NCBI GenBank assembly: GCA_028673005.1
Contig: CM054113.1
Location: 43,962,117 to 44,026,116, forward strand
From: Tanypteryx hageni
Taxonomy: Eukaryota > Arthropoda > Insecta > Odonata > Petaluridae
Direction of reading: 5' to 3'
Length of the DNA: 64,000 nucleotides
In this document: piece after piece, positions 34,950-48,790 of the stretch
How positions within the stretch are numbered: position 1 is the stretch's first letter
Layout of the letters: each line of letters begins with the position of its first letter
The notes under the pieces: model-generated
Databases searched by the model: none
What the model saw: the letters and a program-made list of their open reading frames with translations, nothing else
Told to the model about the DNA's origin: nothing
Translations under genes and position numbers: made by a program

Positions 34950-37900
34950 TCAACCTTTCTGTTAACAGTTATGCGTTTTAATAACAGGATATCATCAATT
35001 CAAAATCAAATAAAAAACAACATTTATAATTAACAAGATACTTAAAAATCAACTGGCCATTAATTCGACCAGGATACAATTCCACGCCATAATTCCCAGG
35101 ATAATCAAATAGAATAAGGAATTATATTGTCCTTTAATGTTAGAAGATGAGCCCTCTAAAACCTGTAATGTATTATACCGACTATCAGCTTCAAAAGCTT
35201 GTCGAAACGTAATCCTTGACTTGTTTGTTCCCTATTCCTATTAAATCCACGAATCTTTCACAAACACCGAGTAGAATGATTAAGTGAAACTGCCATTTGA
35301 ATATTTCCTCATTTTTTTTACACAAAATTAAATGAAAAAGTCTTTCGAATGAATCATAAAATAAACATTTTAATAAGTTTAATAAAATATTACCAGCATT
35401 AAATTAACTGATAAAACTAGATTATTTTTTAATGTTGTTACCTGCTATTTTTATAATTTCTTACGTTGATGTCACTTTTAAATGTATTAAAGATAATGAC
35501 ATAAGGTATAATTGACTAAAATTTATGAAGGAAGGGAAATGAAAAATGCGTTTAGCGGGATTATTCGCGGAGTGCCAAGCTAATTCTTTGCGGGTGAAGC
35601 ATGAGACACGCGTATGATAACGGGTTACCCCTAACCCATTCATCGGAAAACTTGCCACATAACGAGCGTGAAACTCCATTCTCATTAATTATATTTAAAT
35701 CTTAATATACACCTTGAAGCCTTGCAGCAGTATTTTGATTTAATATAGCATATCATTCAAAGTATAGGAAATACAAAGAAAAACCTAATAGAAGATTAAG
35801 ACTATGGATAATAAAACATCTTAGTAGAATTCATCGAGGTGCCAAATGGTTCATTTTCCCGCTCAAAAGACTCATTCTCCCCTGTCGCACAAATGCAATC
35901 GATGGAATAGGATCAGACCTCATGAACAGAAGGTATTCAAACCTATGGAAAGGTTGAATTCTCCATCGAAAAAACATTCAATAGCGAATTAAAAAAATAA
36001 CGTATTCGCCGATTGTAAAAAACTAACACACGATCTAATAACTTACGTCCTTGCGCAGCTCCGAATCCGACGATTAGGTCATTTAACGCAATTTGATATC
36101 AGAGTAACAGCTTTACGTAATTTAACGTCCGAATTACTAATATTTAAATAACGCGGAGTTGTTCATCTTTCCGCGAATCGGTGTAGAAAGCCAAACTCAA
36201 CTTCCCACTATATAGATCGCTCGCCGTCTGTAATTGCTGATCCTAGCACGGACTAACGTCTGATAGATAAAGCGATAAAACTTTGCGCGCAGATTCAATT
36301 TCAAATTTCCCCCTGCCGTAATTGCAGGGTGTGCGCGACGTGATTTAAAACGGTATAAAACGCTTCCTTTATTTGATTTTCTAACAAGGTAACCCCGATC
36401 TCGCCTCGTAAAATTTATCCACGCCATTCTTTCATTCCTCCAGTGCGTTTAATTAGAGAGAAAGCCATCGATCAAATTGCGTGGGTGGAAGAATAAGGAG
36501 TCGAGGTCGTAAAAGGAGAAGCTCGCTCTCACAAAGGGTCAGGTGGTACCATTACCACCGGTAATCAATTTGGCGTCGGATCGGTCGGGAGAATTGTGTT
36601 CACTTGGCACCAATGTCGACCAATGAAACGTTCGAGGTCGCCTGTTCCTGATACCTATGGGTACGGGCGATAAAATCCTTAACGATCATCGCCACCCGCA
36701 TCACAAGCTGCGCTCGCCAACGGTTTATGGCCAATGCGCGGTTTGCATTTCACGCGGCGATTTCATCGCACCTCTCTTCGCGAACGAGATACGACGTCAT
36801 GCTTCTGTTAATGTTTAAGTTTCGCAGATTTGAGTGCAAAACAGTGGTTGGGCACGTCAGTCCCGTAGAGGAATTCTCACCCATAATTGCGAGGCAGAAG
36901 TTCGGTGGTAGATTTGACGAAACCATGCGTAGTTATTTTCGACTTGAACGAATCGGTCTTTTATAATATAGTTTTACTTACCAAAAATGTCTCAATTCAT
37001 TGGTGAATCGTCGCTCGCAAAGAACAGCTCTCCTATGAGTGGAATTTCTTCGCTCCGTAGAAGCAGCAATCTGTTGAATTTAAATGGAGAATGTCACTCT
37101 TAGTCATAAAATGCTAGCGTATAAAATCTTTCGAAAGCAAACTCGAGCATTTTAAACAAGGAACAATTCTGCTTCGAATATTTACCATTACTTAATCGTG
37201 GTCCTGTGAACTGAAAGAGTTTCCTTTTTCATTTATTTTTTCATCCACAATAAAAGCAAGCAAAGTAACGAACGTTTCCCATAAATACGCACTAATTTAA
37301 GGGCACTGAGTGCGTTATCTGAGAAGTAATCTAGCTAATAATGTTTCCACCACCCTTCACAAATCTGGAACACGGCTTTTTAATTAATTATCACTCTAAA
37401 CCATAAGCATTATTTTAAAAATATACTCCGATCCCAAATTCAGAAAACGCACTTCGCTTTGGAGACAGAAACGAATAGAACTACTCGATTAAACTTGACC
37501 ACATGTCGAGTAAAAATAAAATGCCCTCCTTCGACTGCTTCGCGGAATCTCTTCATTTGGAGGAAAAAACAGACGCAACAACGCGCGCACAAAATCATTT
37601 TGAAACTGGGGAAACGAATGCGGTCTTTTGCCGAACGTGATCCATTTCGACTGCGGCATGGAATCGATCGCATGCACGAAAACGAAAGCGATTGCCCCAT
37701 ATTCACGTCGACTCGAGAGAATGCGATATCGGAGCGACTATGCGGCAGTCCTGTAATACTACAATCGAAAATAGTCCCATTCCAGAAAGACTGCGCTACT
37801 GTAAACGCACGGCCTTGTCCAAAAATTCTTATTTGCGGCAAAAATGTCTTCCAAACGAGTAGTCGAAGAAAATGAAAGCGAACCAAAAGAGAAACGATAG

Positions 37901-39729
37901 GCTTCCTGATTCGTCACATAAATATTAACCTTCAGCAAAGATAATAGCAGAGGCGAAATTTTCCTTGCATACCGGAGTGGTGTATTTTATTATCAAGCTA
38001 ATGCAATCGCGTGAAATTGCACTTTTTAGTGTTTTGGGAGTGAATAACGTTTTTATCATAGTATTATCAGGCGTGCCAAGTCAGTCGTCCTTTTTTATTA
38101 GAGGAACGTAGAAATCTCTAATTTATAAATAGTTTTTTTCCAATAGGCATCCTAAGTTTGAATGGATTCAATGCTTGCTGAAATGTAAAGAAAGTCTGGG
38201 AAAATGATTGCCAATAATAATATAATCAATTAATTTTTTAAATAAAATATCTAATTAATCGGCATGGGACAAGCTCATCAAAGAATCCAGTGTAACATAT
38301 TGCGTAGAAAATTTCGAAATGTTTATTAAAGAATATTTCTCATCGTAATTCATGATAAAATAAAACCTTCATCTATTACATTTATCGAATTATTATGCTA
38401 CAAAGATGAAATATTTCGTCGGGATAAATATCCAATTATTACAAAATGCGCATCAATTAGAATATTTCCAGACCCATCAAAGTATGTTTGATTCTCAAAT
38501 TTATATATTTGGCGACCTTTCCAGCATTCAAGGAGTGTAGCCAAATTTAATGCGAAATATTTCTACATTTAGGGCCTTTTCAGAGGCGTCGATAGCTGAT
38601 TAGGATCTTTCCGCTAATTATCAAAGGCCGTGGGCTATAGTGTTTGTCCGCATATAGCCACACTCATACCTAAAACATAAACTCATTTTTTGGCGCCTCA
38701 GCTCTCTCAGCAATCAAATATTTTGTTGCACTCCATACAAACGATAAAAAAAATTAATTCGACGAAATTTCGCGTAGGTTCGTCGGTCATACACAAGGCG
38801 CCTGACCCCTCCGCCTCCTCGTTTAATGGTCTCGCTCCCTTTCCTTCCCATTTAGCAGCAGACCAAAGAATTTCCAACTTCACGGCGGCTACACACGCAA
38901 AAAAAGAAGAAGAGCGGGGTGCGTCCGTATTTCGGCCCGAATGGAAAAAAATACGTAGGAACGGAAGCGGCGGAGGGGGACAGTGATGATGAAGGGCTTG
39001 ACAATGTAATGATCTTTCCCGGAAAGGTAATCACGGGCGAAGTCGTGTAGACAATTGTGCAAACAGAGACGAAAAAACACTAAAAACCACACCACTACGT
39101 CACTTGGCCATTATTCACTTGGGGTGGGGGAAGGGAAGGCGGGGGAGAGGGAGGGGAGGGAAAACTCTCTGCTTTTCCTCCTTACGAAGATATGAAAAAA
39201 CGAGAAGTTGCCAGAGAGTGATTTTATTTTCCGAGAAAAAAAATCTCCGAAAATATAAGTGGCGCCATAAACAAATAATTCGGCGGAGAGGCCATTTTGT
39301 GAACGCTGACGATTTTTTCATTTCGCCGTTCGTATTTTTCTTAATAATTTTTCTAGGAATTCTCAACGGGAGCTATATATATTCCTCCATTGCGAACGAG
39401 CAGGAATGCTCCGTAGAACGTGAAGTTCTGGAGAATTTTCCCTCGAATATGGTAGGATTATTCTCCTATCTGGGCTCCTCTTAAGGAAGATACGTTTAAA
39501 TAAGTATTCTGATAAAATTATGCGTATACTTTTTTTAATGATGATGCAATCATCGGGGTCATTGCTTCCCGGTGACTAAATTTTCCAGAAATTAATATAC
39601 TGTTGGAATGTTTTTTTTAAACCAGAGCCCAAAGATGAATTATCGAATTTACTTTATGGCTGTCATCCAATGCATAATGCCTAGTTCAACAAAAATGTTG
39701 CATATAATAATTATCAAGATCGACTATAT
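34950..39729. other. no gene supported
   Basis: Frames of about 140 codons overlap on both strands at 37440-37886. Neither has a recognisable domain. The GC-richer part at 36190-36970 is listed separately. A G-rich patch lies at 39120-39165. Confidence 0.4.
36190..36970. other. GC-richer complex sequence, candidate regulatory DNA
   Basis: Non-repetitive, with short palindromes (ATTACC ACC GGTAAT at 36551-36565) and CpG. The frames are short and unrecognised. Confidence 0.2.
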
Positions 39730-40076
39730 CAGGATTTGGCAACCTTTTCTGCATGTCGGGCCACATTATCGGTCGTGAACTCTTCTGCCAGCCGCATCGG
39801 AAGTTGCCAATGCTTCGGTGAGATGGATTATATCGGATGTTATACAGAAATTCTGAGACAACATGCCTGAGAAAATCGCTAAATAAGGTTTTGGGGTTAA
39901 TATTTCATTGCCAAGGTTTCATTATCATAATTTATTTATATTATTATAACGATATCTTTTATATAATTGAATTTTTGTGATAACGTTTTACGGTTCACTT
40001 TTCATCACAACTTCGCTGGCTACATTAAACGCTTTCTGGGACCACATATGGCTCGCGAGTCGCAGGCTGCCTACTT
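39730..40076. mobile_element. probable old hAT-type miniature element
   Basis: The left end CAGGATTTGGCAACC precedes a GGGCCACATT motif. The right end, inverted, has AGTAGGCAGCCTGCGAC and a GGTCC block. The pattern of GGCAACC-type ends with subterminal GGCC/GGCTCGCG is that of hAT miniature elements. The exact right boundary and target duplication are not recoverable by eye. Confidence 0.5.
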
Positions 40077-40729
40077 ATAATCCACACGATTGAACTGTTT
40101 ATCAAAGCATCTAAAAAGATCTAAATTTAACTTTCTCTTATTTGATCAGTAACAGGTAATTTCGCACAAGACTGGTGTCTCATAACGGAAAATTATATTT
40201 CGTTTACAAGTATAATTTACATCGTAAAAACGAGCCAATAAACCCACTGTTCTTCCGCAAACCTGCAAAACTACACGTAGATTAAAACTGCAGTTGCACT
40301 GAGATTTTCCGTAAGTAAGAAGTTTTCACGTGTAGAGACACGTTCTGTAGATAAAGTGATCATTGAGGGAAGAATGTGAAATGACAAATAGAACATTTAG
40401 CTTTAGGCAAAAATCAGTCACAAATGTTAAATGTGGGACTTCAGTTATAAACTATTGTGTATACAATTAAATTATGAGCCAAAACCGAAGCGATTGAGAA
40501 ACCTCTCGAGAAAACCTTGCCATAACATTGCAGGAAGATGCAATACAAAATGCCTGAAAAAAACTCTTTAACACACTTCCAGATCGAATGCGAATCTATG
40601 ATTCCCCGCCAGACGACCGTGAGCCCTCAGAGCACTTCGAATCCACACTATTGCCCAACAATCGATGTTTACCGATCAAGGAAGCGCAAAACCAACGACG
40701 TCCGACACGCAACCTTGCAACAATAAAAA

Positions 40730-41285
40730 AAGAGGAAACATTTTTTTGGCCTTCTCCTTCTCTCTTCTTGTTTCTCTCTTTCTCCTTCTATTCCGGTTCC
40801 TCCTTTAAGGTGCCTTCTCCTGCACATTTCCGTTTTCTCCGCCTTACCTACCGTCGCTCAAAAGGCAAGCGGAGATTGCCGAGAGAATACGATGGAAACA
40901 GGAAGCGGGAAGTCAACGACCCCTTTTTTCGTAGGACAACCCAAATGCCCCCTCTTTCTCTCTCTCTCTCTCTCGCACACAGAGACTGCCTTCATGGCGT
41001 CCTTCAAAGGACGCGTCCCTCGGGCCAGGAGCCGCCATCTTGAGGAATAGGAGGGAGAGGAAGATCTTATAATACGCAATCGGCCGGGGGAGCGATGATG
41101 GCGCTAGAGGCGCTCTAATGACGACGGGAAGAGAAATGGTAAATTAAGAAAAAAACAAAAGGCGATCGTGAGAAGTCTAGTAGCCGGGGTGATATTCCGA
41201 CGAGATGATTTGGCTGAAGCGGGAGGAGAAAGGTGTTAGGAGGGAGGAAGAGGGGAGGAGGAGAGATTGAGGAAGCCATGAGCAA
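40730..41285. other. pyrimidine-to-purine island with Pho/YY1-like site
   Basis: Pyrimidine-rich 40740-40820, (TC)n at 40952-40974, GCCGCCATCTTG at 41031-41042 (a close match to the YY1/Pho consensus read on the opposite strand), then purine-rich 41130-41275. No gene was recognised. Confidence 0.4.
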
Positions 41286-41820
41286 CCGATGTGACGATTC
41301 CTTTTCGTTATTTATTTTCGTTAATTTGTTACCTATTCGCCTTGGGTGAATTGGATACTTTTTATGAGATGCTGCTCCATGAGACTTCTTCGGCAGTTGG
41401 GAAAAAAGGCCCGCAACCTGTTTATGAGTCGGTTCGCGCTCGTGTTTTTTCTCTCCTTCTCTCTTTATATGCCGGCGCAGAATCGGATGGTGCCAGGCTG
41501 CAAAAGCACACCATAAATATTTTCGAGGAAGTGAAACCGCTCGAAGCATCAACTTGTCGGATTGTACCCGTCCGAAACGTATACGAAGGATGAGAGAGAT
41601 AGAGGGCGCCTTGTACTGGCAGAAAACAAAACGAAAACGTTTCCGCGGAGCTGCGATAAAATGTACCAGTTGATCGGAAATTCCATGACCGATCCGAATG
41701 AAACGAGAAAGCAGTCAATTTTTATTCAGAGGCGCTCGCGTTCATCGGTCACTCGATCGAACCCAGACGACCAGGCGAGCAGTTAGCTGACGCGGAAATT
41801 AAAACAATTGCGTTCCAGAG

Positions 41821-42241
41821 CAGGGATGACAAACCATTTTTTTTGCTCGCGTGTCAAAATTACAAGAATCGCTTTTCTTTTTCTAGCTTACATGCAAATT
41901 TAACATCCAAAAAGAAATTATTTTTTTGTTTAACTGTGATTATTTAATGTCAAACTTAAGAGCTCATAAAACGATAGATTGGTTACATAAAATTCAATTT
42001 CTCATCTAAAAGGACTCATTGTATGGCAGAACGATAATTATGGAGCAGCAAGCATCTCGTTTTCGGACAAAAAGTCACTATTAGTTGCATATTTTATCAA
42101 CATAATTGCAATCTTGCAAGAAACAGTATTTTATGTGGTGCCAAAAATGGAAAAATATTAAGGAGAAAGTCAATAAACAATATTACCAAAATCGTCTTGC
42201 ATGCCTTATGTGTCAGACCTCCCGTAGGTTTGCCAACGCTG
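41821..42241. mobile_element. hAT-type miniature element
   Basis: The ends CAGGGATGACAAACC and, inverted, CAGCGTTGGCAAACC enclose 421 bp with no coding capacity. The flanking octamers TTCCAGAG and TTCTAGAA agree at 6 of 8 positions, consistent with an aged hAT target duplication. Confidence 0.75.
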
Positions 42242-42312
42242 TTCTAGAATGCTAAGCACTAATAAATCATAATAAAACAAAAATTTTCAATTAATACCTT
42301 GGTCCCGTACCA

Positions 42313-43117
42313 TTTTTAGGCTGGTTTCCAAAGGAAACAGCCTTATGAAATGGTCTTGTCTGTGTGTGTGTCCCCTAATAACAACTTTTGCACCAATAGA
42401 CCGATTTTCATGAAACTTGGTATGAGGCTCGTGTTGCCAGGGCCCAACTCCGGGCTATATTTTATTTGGCTAAGATTGAAGTCCCGGGTTCGATTCTAGG
42501 AACGGTTTTTCCTATTTGTATTACATAGGAAATCTCAAATCATTCGTGCAGAGATGTTTTCTTTAATACTTTAAAATATCTTAAAATTGTGATAACGGAG
42601 CGAGGTTTGAACTGTTCTAAGGGGAAAAGAATGTAGATTCTAATTCTTATCACCGAATTTTGATAATTGATCATATTTCCTTGAATTTCTACTAAAACAT
42701 AGCATTTTTGCATTTTAAATCGCATTTTATCGTATTTTTGCCATGGAGACGATTATTTCCGAACTCGGCTTGAGCATAGACGAGTGAATAAATGGGCTAT
42801 TTTCTTTTCCACTCGACTACTTTCCAGCAATGAACAGTTGATCCAGACATATTAGCGTATAAACAATAACATTTATTAAATAATTTTATTTATAAAATAC
42901 ATGCAAAATATAATGTCAGAAAGAGATTTTGACATAATTTTTAGTATTTTAAACCCAATAACACACTATTAATTTGTTTTCCAATTTTCTCTTTCATTGA
43001 TAAACTATGAATTACAAATGATATTTATAGTATGAGAATTCCTTGGAATGACTAACACATATAGAAACATATCCTGTCAATATAAGTAAACCAGCCTGCA
43101 TCAGTCCTGATTTGGAC
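42313..43117 (+). repeat. ~805-bp repeat family, copy B
   Basis: Alignable over its whole length with 49157-49961 and, for its first ~470 bp, with 20860-21330. It starts TTTTTAGGCTGG with an immediate hairpin (42319-42342, GGCTGGTTTCC AAA GGAAACAGCC). It then has a (TG)n run, ACCGATTTTCATGAAACTTG, a B-box-like GGGTTCGATTC (42487-42497) and an AT-rich body. Near the end it carries CCAGCCTGCAT, the inverse of the starting motif. No open frame longer than about 60 codons and no clear target duplication were seen. The class is undetermined. Confidence 0.75.
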
Positions 43118-46100
43118 TTCTTGTTTGGAGTGCAGAAGTTTACTTAGATTATTTTTGGTGAAAATAGGTATGACGTTACCTTATGAAATTTTCCTCTCTC
43201 AAATGGCAATGGCATTGCCGCTAACTTATTAAAGGTTAAAATGACTCATACCGAAGTTTATCCCGTGGAAATGCCAATGCATTATAATGGGTTAAAGCTG
43301 GAAGCTTTTGCAAAGGACAAGTTCATCGTGGTATGCGTTTTTATTAAAAAAAAAACTATTTCCTTAACGGTACTGAAAGGGTGTATTTAATCGAGTCTAT
43401 CTTTCCAATCGTTCAATTTTAAGGGAGAAATGCGCAGCGAATGATCCCAGAGCTAGGCAAAGGAGCGTAGTTACCGCGCGTATTAACCTCTCTAGTCATT
43501 TCCCCCATCGTCCCGGGTTAATCGCATGGATATTTGGACAAAAAAAATATTCCCGCCGGCATCTTCAGAAATCAGTCGACATCCGAGATTTTTTTTGTGC
43601 CCCGAATCCCGGAAGCTGACTTATACGGACAAATTCGCGCTCATAAAATAACTTTAATCACGGAGAATTCTTTCGGTTCGAACTTTCCGTTTTTTTTCGA
43701 GCATGCTTTCTGTCTTTTAAAAATCTCGAATACGAATGGCCAACTTATAGCCGGAGTAAAAATCGTGTTTCCTTTCGGCGTCAATGACATCTATGGGAAG
43801 ATACTCGAAAACACGAGACAGAGAGGAGGAAGGGGAAATAATTGGCTCTGGTACAGAGAAGGGCAGTTGAGCTATTTTCGGAGTGACCACTGCCCTTTGG
43901 TGTGTGTGCGCGCGCGTGTGCCTATATGATGCAATCTCAATCTCTCTCTCTGCTGATTCTCTCTCGCTGTCTCTCTCCTGTTCAGTCTCTCTCACTTACT
44001 TTTGAAACTCGCCTCACAATCTGCCCGAGGTCATCGTCCAAGCCCTTGACCGCCGCTTCCATCGCCTGTTAAGAGTGCAGAATGCGCGCCGTGACCCCTT
44101 TCCCGCGGGGGCGAATGAGGACATGTTTGTCCGAAGTGTGTGACCATCGGAGGGGTTGAAATCTCTTATGAGATCGTGAAAATTCACCCTGCGACATGAT
44201 ATAATTCTCTCTTGAAGTCTCTCTGCCTCTCGCTTTCATTCTATCCACCTCCCTCCCTCTCTCTCTACCACTTTCTCTCTCACTTCCTTCTCTCTCTCAG
44301 CCTCTTTCTCTCTACCTCTATCCTTCTCTCATTCTCTCTCTCCCTCTCTGCCTCTCTCTCTATCAACCTCTATCTCTCCATCACTTTCCTTCTCTTTCTC
44401 ACTCCCCCCCTTCCATCTCATTCTCTTTCTCTCTATCCAAATCTCTACCCCTTTCTCTACTTCTCTCTCCTCTTCCCCTTTTTCTTCTCTTTTCCCTCTT
44501 TCGCTTTCATCCATTCTGCCCATCTCCACATTTTCCCATCTCTTTCCTCCACTTTCTCTACTTTCCTCTTCATCTCATTTTCCCTCACCTCCACTTCCTA
44601 TCCACACGTTTACCCTTCCCCTCCCTACCCCTTCCTTCCGCTCTTCTGGTGTTTCCTTCTCTCTCTCTCCCTCCTCTATCTTGCCGTATCTCCTTCACTC
44701 TCTTACCCGCTTTCTCTCTCTCTAACTCCCATCCTCTCCGTCTCCCTCAATATCTTCTAGTCTCTATATCTTCCTCTCTCTCTCTTCCCATCATATATGC
44801 GTCTCCGGTGCAACGACTCCTATCCCAACATCCCCTTTTCTTTATGCGACGTTTCGGGCTACGAGGGAGAACGAACTTCATCCATCGAGTTCAAAAGACT
44901 GAAAAGGAAGGATTCGTTTTGACTCTTACGTTCTTACTCCTCTGGAAAATACCGTGAGCACGTTGACCGCGGAGTTATTGTCATTCAGTCCTTTATACTG
45001 GATCGGTTGAGAGAGAGAGAGAGAGAAGTCGTAAAAATATAAGAATTCGCATTAAAAGAAACGCTCTGAGAGGGAAACTTTTGCGACTTATGAATTCCGA
45101 GTTGAGGACGGAAAATGTTCCTTTTTTCTAGGTTTTATTACGGTCCCCCGTGATATTCCGCCTGGTCGATTGCGGCGATGAATAAATTTGCCGTCAAACG
45201 CAGGGTGCGTTTCGCGGTAAAAGTGGCGAACGCTAATCGGAAATAAACCGGTAGATTGCCGTAGGCGACACCCTTAGGGCGCATCTGCTGCCATTTCCTA
45301 GTTGCGAATGTGTCAAATCGACGGCTTGCTTTAGTAGATGAGCCGCGAGCTAGGCGTTTACATCAAAAGAGAATTGTGACGTTATTGCGAGCACAATTAA
45401 GTGACGTTCCTAAAGAAAAATGCAGTGAAACTTATCTTAACTACCGCACCCATTCAACAAACACCACTATTCAACGACCACTATTGCCAACGACCAATGT
45501 TTCTGAGAACGGACTTCATGAGAGCAATGCAATTTTTCCTCTTCTTCCACTACTATCACTACAAACGAACATTTTCTTGGGAAACGTCAGTGGTCGCTTA
45601 ATAGAAGTTTCACTGTGCTACGGATCGACAAGAATTTCCGTATCGTCATTGCATTAAACTAACATCAATATTTATTCCTATTTTTGACAAAAGAATATGC
45701 AGCTATTCATAAGGATTAAACAAATAGAGATAAGCAATATTTGATATTTTTTGCACAGTAAATACAAAGATATGTTTGGGACCTTGTGATAGCCAATGCT
45801 GTTTACCGTATAATCATCAGCTAGTAAGTCTTAGATGGAATGCATGAACATCGGGCATTAAGATTATATTTTCTAAATCATCTAGTCCATTTTAAAATTA
45901 AAATAATAATAAATTGAAAAAATAGAGTGCTACAAAATAAAATAATCATTTATCTTCCCCGTTTCTTCGCAAATAATGGATATCGTTCGTTGTTGGAGTT
46001 CATACAGAAGGTTCACAGAGGTAGAATGAAGAACAGATTTTCAGGGACGATCAATCGCGTTTGCGGCCGTCTTTTGTTAAGTTACTACATGAGACATTAC

Positions 46101-46794
46101 TGTCCAATACTCCTGACATTCAGAAATACTATTTTTTGTGTGACTCTTATTTTCAAAAATTGAGGATATTTTTCCAAATCGAAAAGATATCTTAATCCTT
46201 TGGGAGCGGTCCAAATACAAAACTATTCAGAATTGAAAAATAAAAGGAAATATTTAGGGACTAAATTATCGGTCATCAAAGAATGGCTTCATTCCGGGAC
46301 ATAGTTGTGCCTAAAATCCAGCCGAATAATAAACTTCAATACTACCGGAGGATAGAGAGGGTTCAAACGAACCATTTTGTCGCAAAGAATCAAATATGTA
46401 CGGTTTTCTCGATACCGAAATGCGTCGCTCTGAAAGAGACCAATAATACGCTAATGAAGACTTAAGAATAGTCGAGAATGGACGTTTGTTCCAGCTCCGG
46501 CGAGAAAAAGAGGTTTAGAACCTCTTAACGAGACGCGTTGATGACGCATTAAGACGCCGATCCGAATCGGTCATAATGATCGAGGCGCTGCAGACACAAA
46601 TAGCAGTTCGAACTATTTTTTGCGCCCCGCATTGTTTTTTCCGTGAGAATCATTAGTGCTTTTGTAACGGGGCGCTCTCTTACCTAGTGTTTCTTATAAC
46701 GCTCCTTTATCCCTCCAGTTTCCTTCTCCTACTCCCAAGGTATACTTTCGCGGTCGACGTATAAAGGTAGAATGGGTAATTACGACCAAGATGA
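43118..46794. other. no gene supported outside simple repeats
   Basis: Frames at 43534-43929 and 45310-45657 (plus, 131 and 115 codons) are unrecognised. The segment 45180-45320 is GC-richer, non-repetitive DNA. Confidence 0.4.
44211..44795. repeat. polypyrimidine tract, ~580 bp
   Basis: Nearly pure C+T on the plus strand with few purines, mixing (CT)n, TTTC and CCCT motifs. The 182-codon frame inside encodes only Ser/Leu/Phe/Pro and is not a gene. A (TC)n stretch at 43939-43998 and a (GA)n at 45009-45027 flank it. Confidence 0.9.
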
Positions 46795-46870
46795 ATGGTG
46801 AGCCATCGTTAGATGCCCGCGAGATTCGAACCCCGGGCATTAAAACTTCGAGTAGGATTACGGTTCGGTG
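46795..46870 (-). mobile_element. SINE or tRNA-like fragment
   Basis: The B-box match GGTTCGAATCT (46832-46822, minus strand) lies inside GCCCGGGG...CGCGGGC, a tRNA-like T arm. No convincing A box or family body was seen. Confidence 0.4.
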
Positions 46871-48479
46871 ATGCAATCGTAAACATATTGTTTTTTATTC
46901 TCTCTCTCTCTTGAGCTATTCTTGAGGAACTTAATGTCCTCCATTTCGGCAGCGTGTTGCTATACTTATTGCTTGATGAAATGTTGACAATCGCGTTGTA
47001 ACTGATGACTACGCAAAATGATCGCGACCTTTTTCGGAGTCTAAGCTCGGTAGTGTGGAGTTATATATAGACTTCGGCTGTCTTTTTCTCTCCCGGTTAT
47101 TAATTATGCGTCGTGACTTTTATACTTGACAAATGAGCCTCTAAATGAAAGATAGTCAGTAATGTTTGAGCGTATAGCAACGCGTTAATTTTTATAAAGG
47201 GTGCCAATCTGTTTATATCATCCGAATTGCCAGAAAGAAACTTTAATCATAAAATTTTCAAGATGGCAAACATTATGTGGAAATTGCGATGAAAACTATT
47301 ATTAGCCGATATAAAACTTCATGAGGAACACACTGAAAACTGAATCGATTGAAATATTTATGCAATACTAGAGTGAGAAAATTTCGCTATTTTCTCCCGA
47401 TGCTAGTAGAGCAACAAATAGCTCACATTTGCTATCTCGCTGTGATTTTACACAACAGAGATTTGAATATTAGATAGCTTAAATGCTCTCTAAAGTGCAA
47501 TGTGTTCATTTAAAAACAATGTCATCATCGCCTCTCCATGCATTCGTAAGACATTCTGCGAGTAGAATTAGAATACAATGGCACAAGTATCTATGGTTAT
47601 AGTTTAAAAATAAAAACCTATACTTTTCATGTCATTCTAGGTACAATCCAGGAAGTAATTGCATTAATAGTGTTAATCTGCTTATGGATATAACAGTAAA
47701 AGACATTTTTTAAAATGATATATTTAACTCTTATTTCCGTGATAGGGATTCTTAATATGTTATAAAATTTTAAGATTAAAAATCTAGATTTTTGGTGGTT
47801 TGCTGCTAAGAATTCGGAAAGGTTAGTAAGCAAACATAAAAAAAAACAAAATATTATTCACAACAGGTTAAATATTTTAATCTCTTTGAATGTTTAAGGA
47901 CTAATTTGCCGTTATTTTTAACGATATCATTTTTAAGAAACTCTAACGAACCTATGAAAAACAACGAATAATGATAACCTTCGAAAACAATTACAATACC
48001 CTAAGTCCCAAAATGATTGGAATCAACGTGCATAATCAAACAAACATAAACAAAATCGAATGTCTTGGGAACACAGCCGTCTGGGCAAGCCGAGCAAGAA
48101 CCGGGAGCATCGTTTGCGACAACATGGCCTTTCAAAAAAAAAGACGCAAGAACTGGAGCGTCATAAAATAAGAAAAATGTTACGTCATGCGCCGCTCTAT
48201 TGCACGCAGGAAAAATAAAACTCCCTTTTCCCAAACTCGTATATTGGCGCGCGATGAGAATCGATCCCGGGACCACTCTGAAACGATTCTCACGCATTTA
48301 TTTTCTGAGGCGCAACCGGAGAATGAGATATCACGTGTCTGCACGCACGCACGTCTGCATCATCATCACGCATACCTCAGGGCGCACGCACTCAAACGCA
48401 CGCACCACACCTCTGTAGTCGTCTCTATCCGTAAGAGAAATAGAGAGAAAGGAATAGATTGTACATAAAAATGCTTGAT
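46871..48479. other. AT-rich DNA, no gene
   Basis: A (TC)n run near 46900, then nothing recognisable. Confidence 0.4.
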
Positions 48480-48790
48480 GCTGATGACCGTTGCCAGGCG
48501 TCGGTCATTTGGGTGCGGCGGAAGGAGAGATGAGAAAAGGAGGAGAGAAAGAGGAAGAGTTACGTGAGAGGTGTGAAAGGTCAGACTGCGGAGGAGATGG
48601 AGAGAATGTTGACACCGATCGCCTCCCACCATGTTCTCCCCCACCCACCCACCCTCCGGGCGAGACCCAGCACGTGACGGGACCGGGGTTCGTAGGGCCC
48701 AAGGAGTCTCTCGAACCTAGCGCCCACACCACCCGATGCCAGACGGTTGCGCGCGCATCACGGAGACGCACAGGTCGAGATTAGGGATAG
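48480..48790. other. GC-rich purine block followed by C-rich block
   Basis: Purine-rich 48515-48605, then CCACCCACCCACCCTCC-type sequence (48635-48660) and mixed GC-rich DNA. Open frames exist on both strands without recognisable content. Confidence 0.4.

Noticed and set aside
37440..37886. Overlapping frames of 138 (plus) and 148 (minus) codons
   Set aside because: Both strands are open over the same DNA, neither has a recognisable motif, and no splice context supports either.
44212..44760. 182-codon plus-strand open frame
   Set aside because: Pure Ser/Leu/Phe/Pro encoded by a polypyrimidine tract, not a protein gene.
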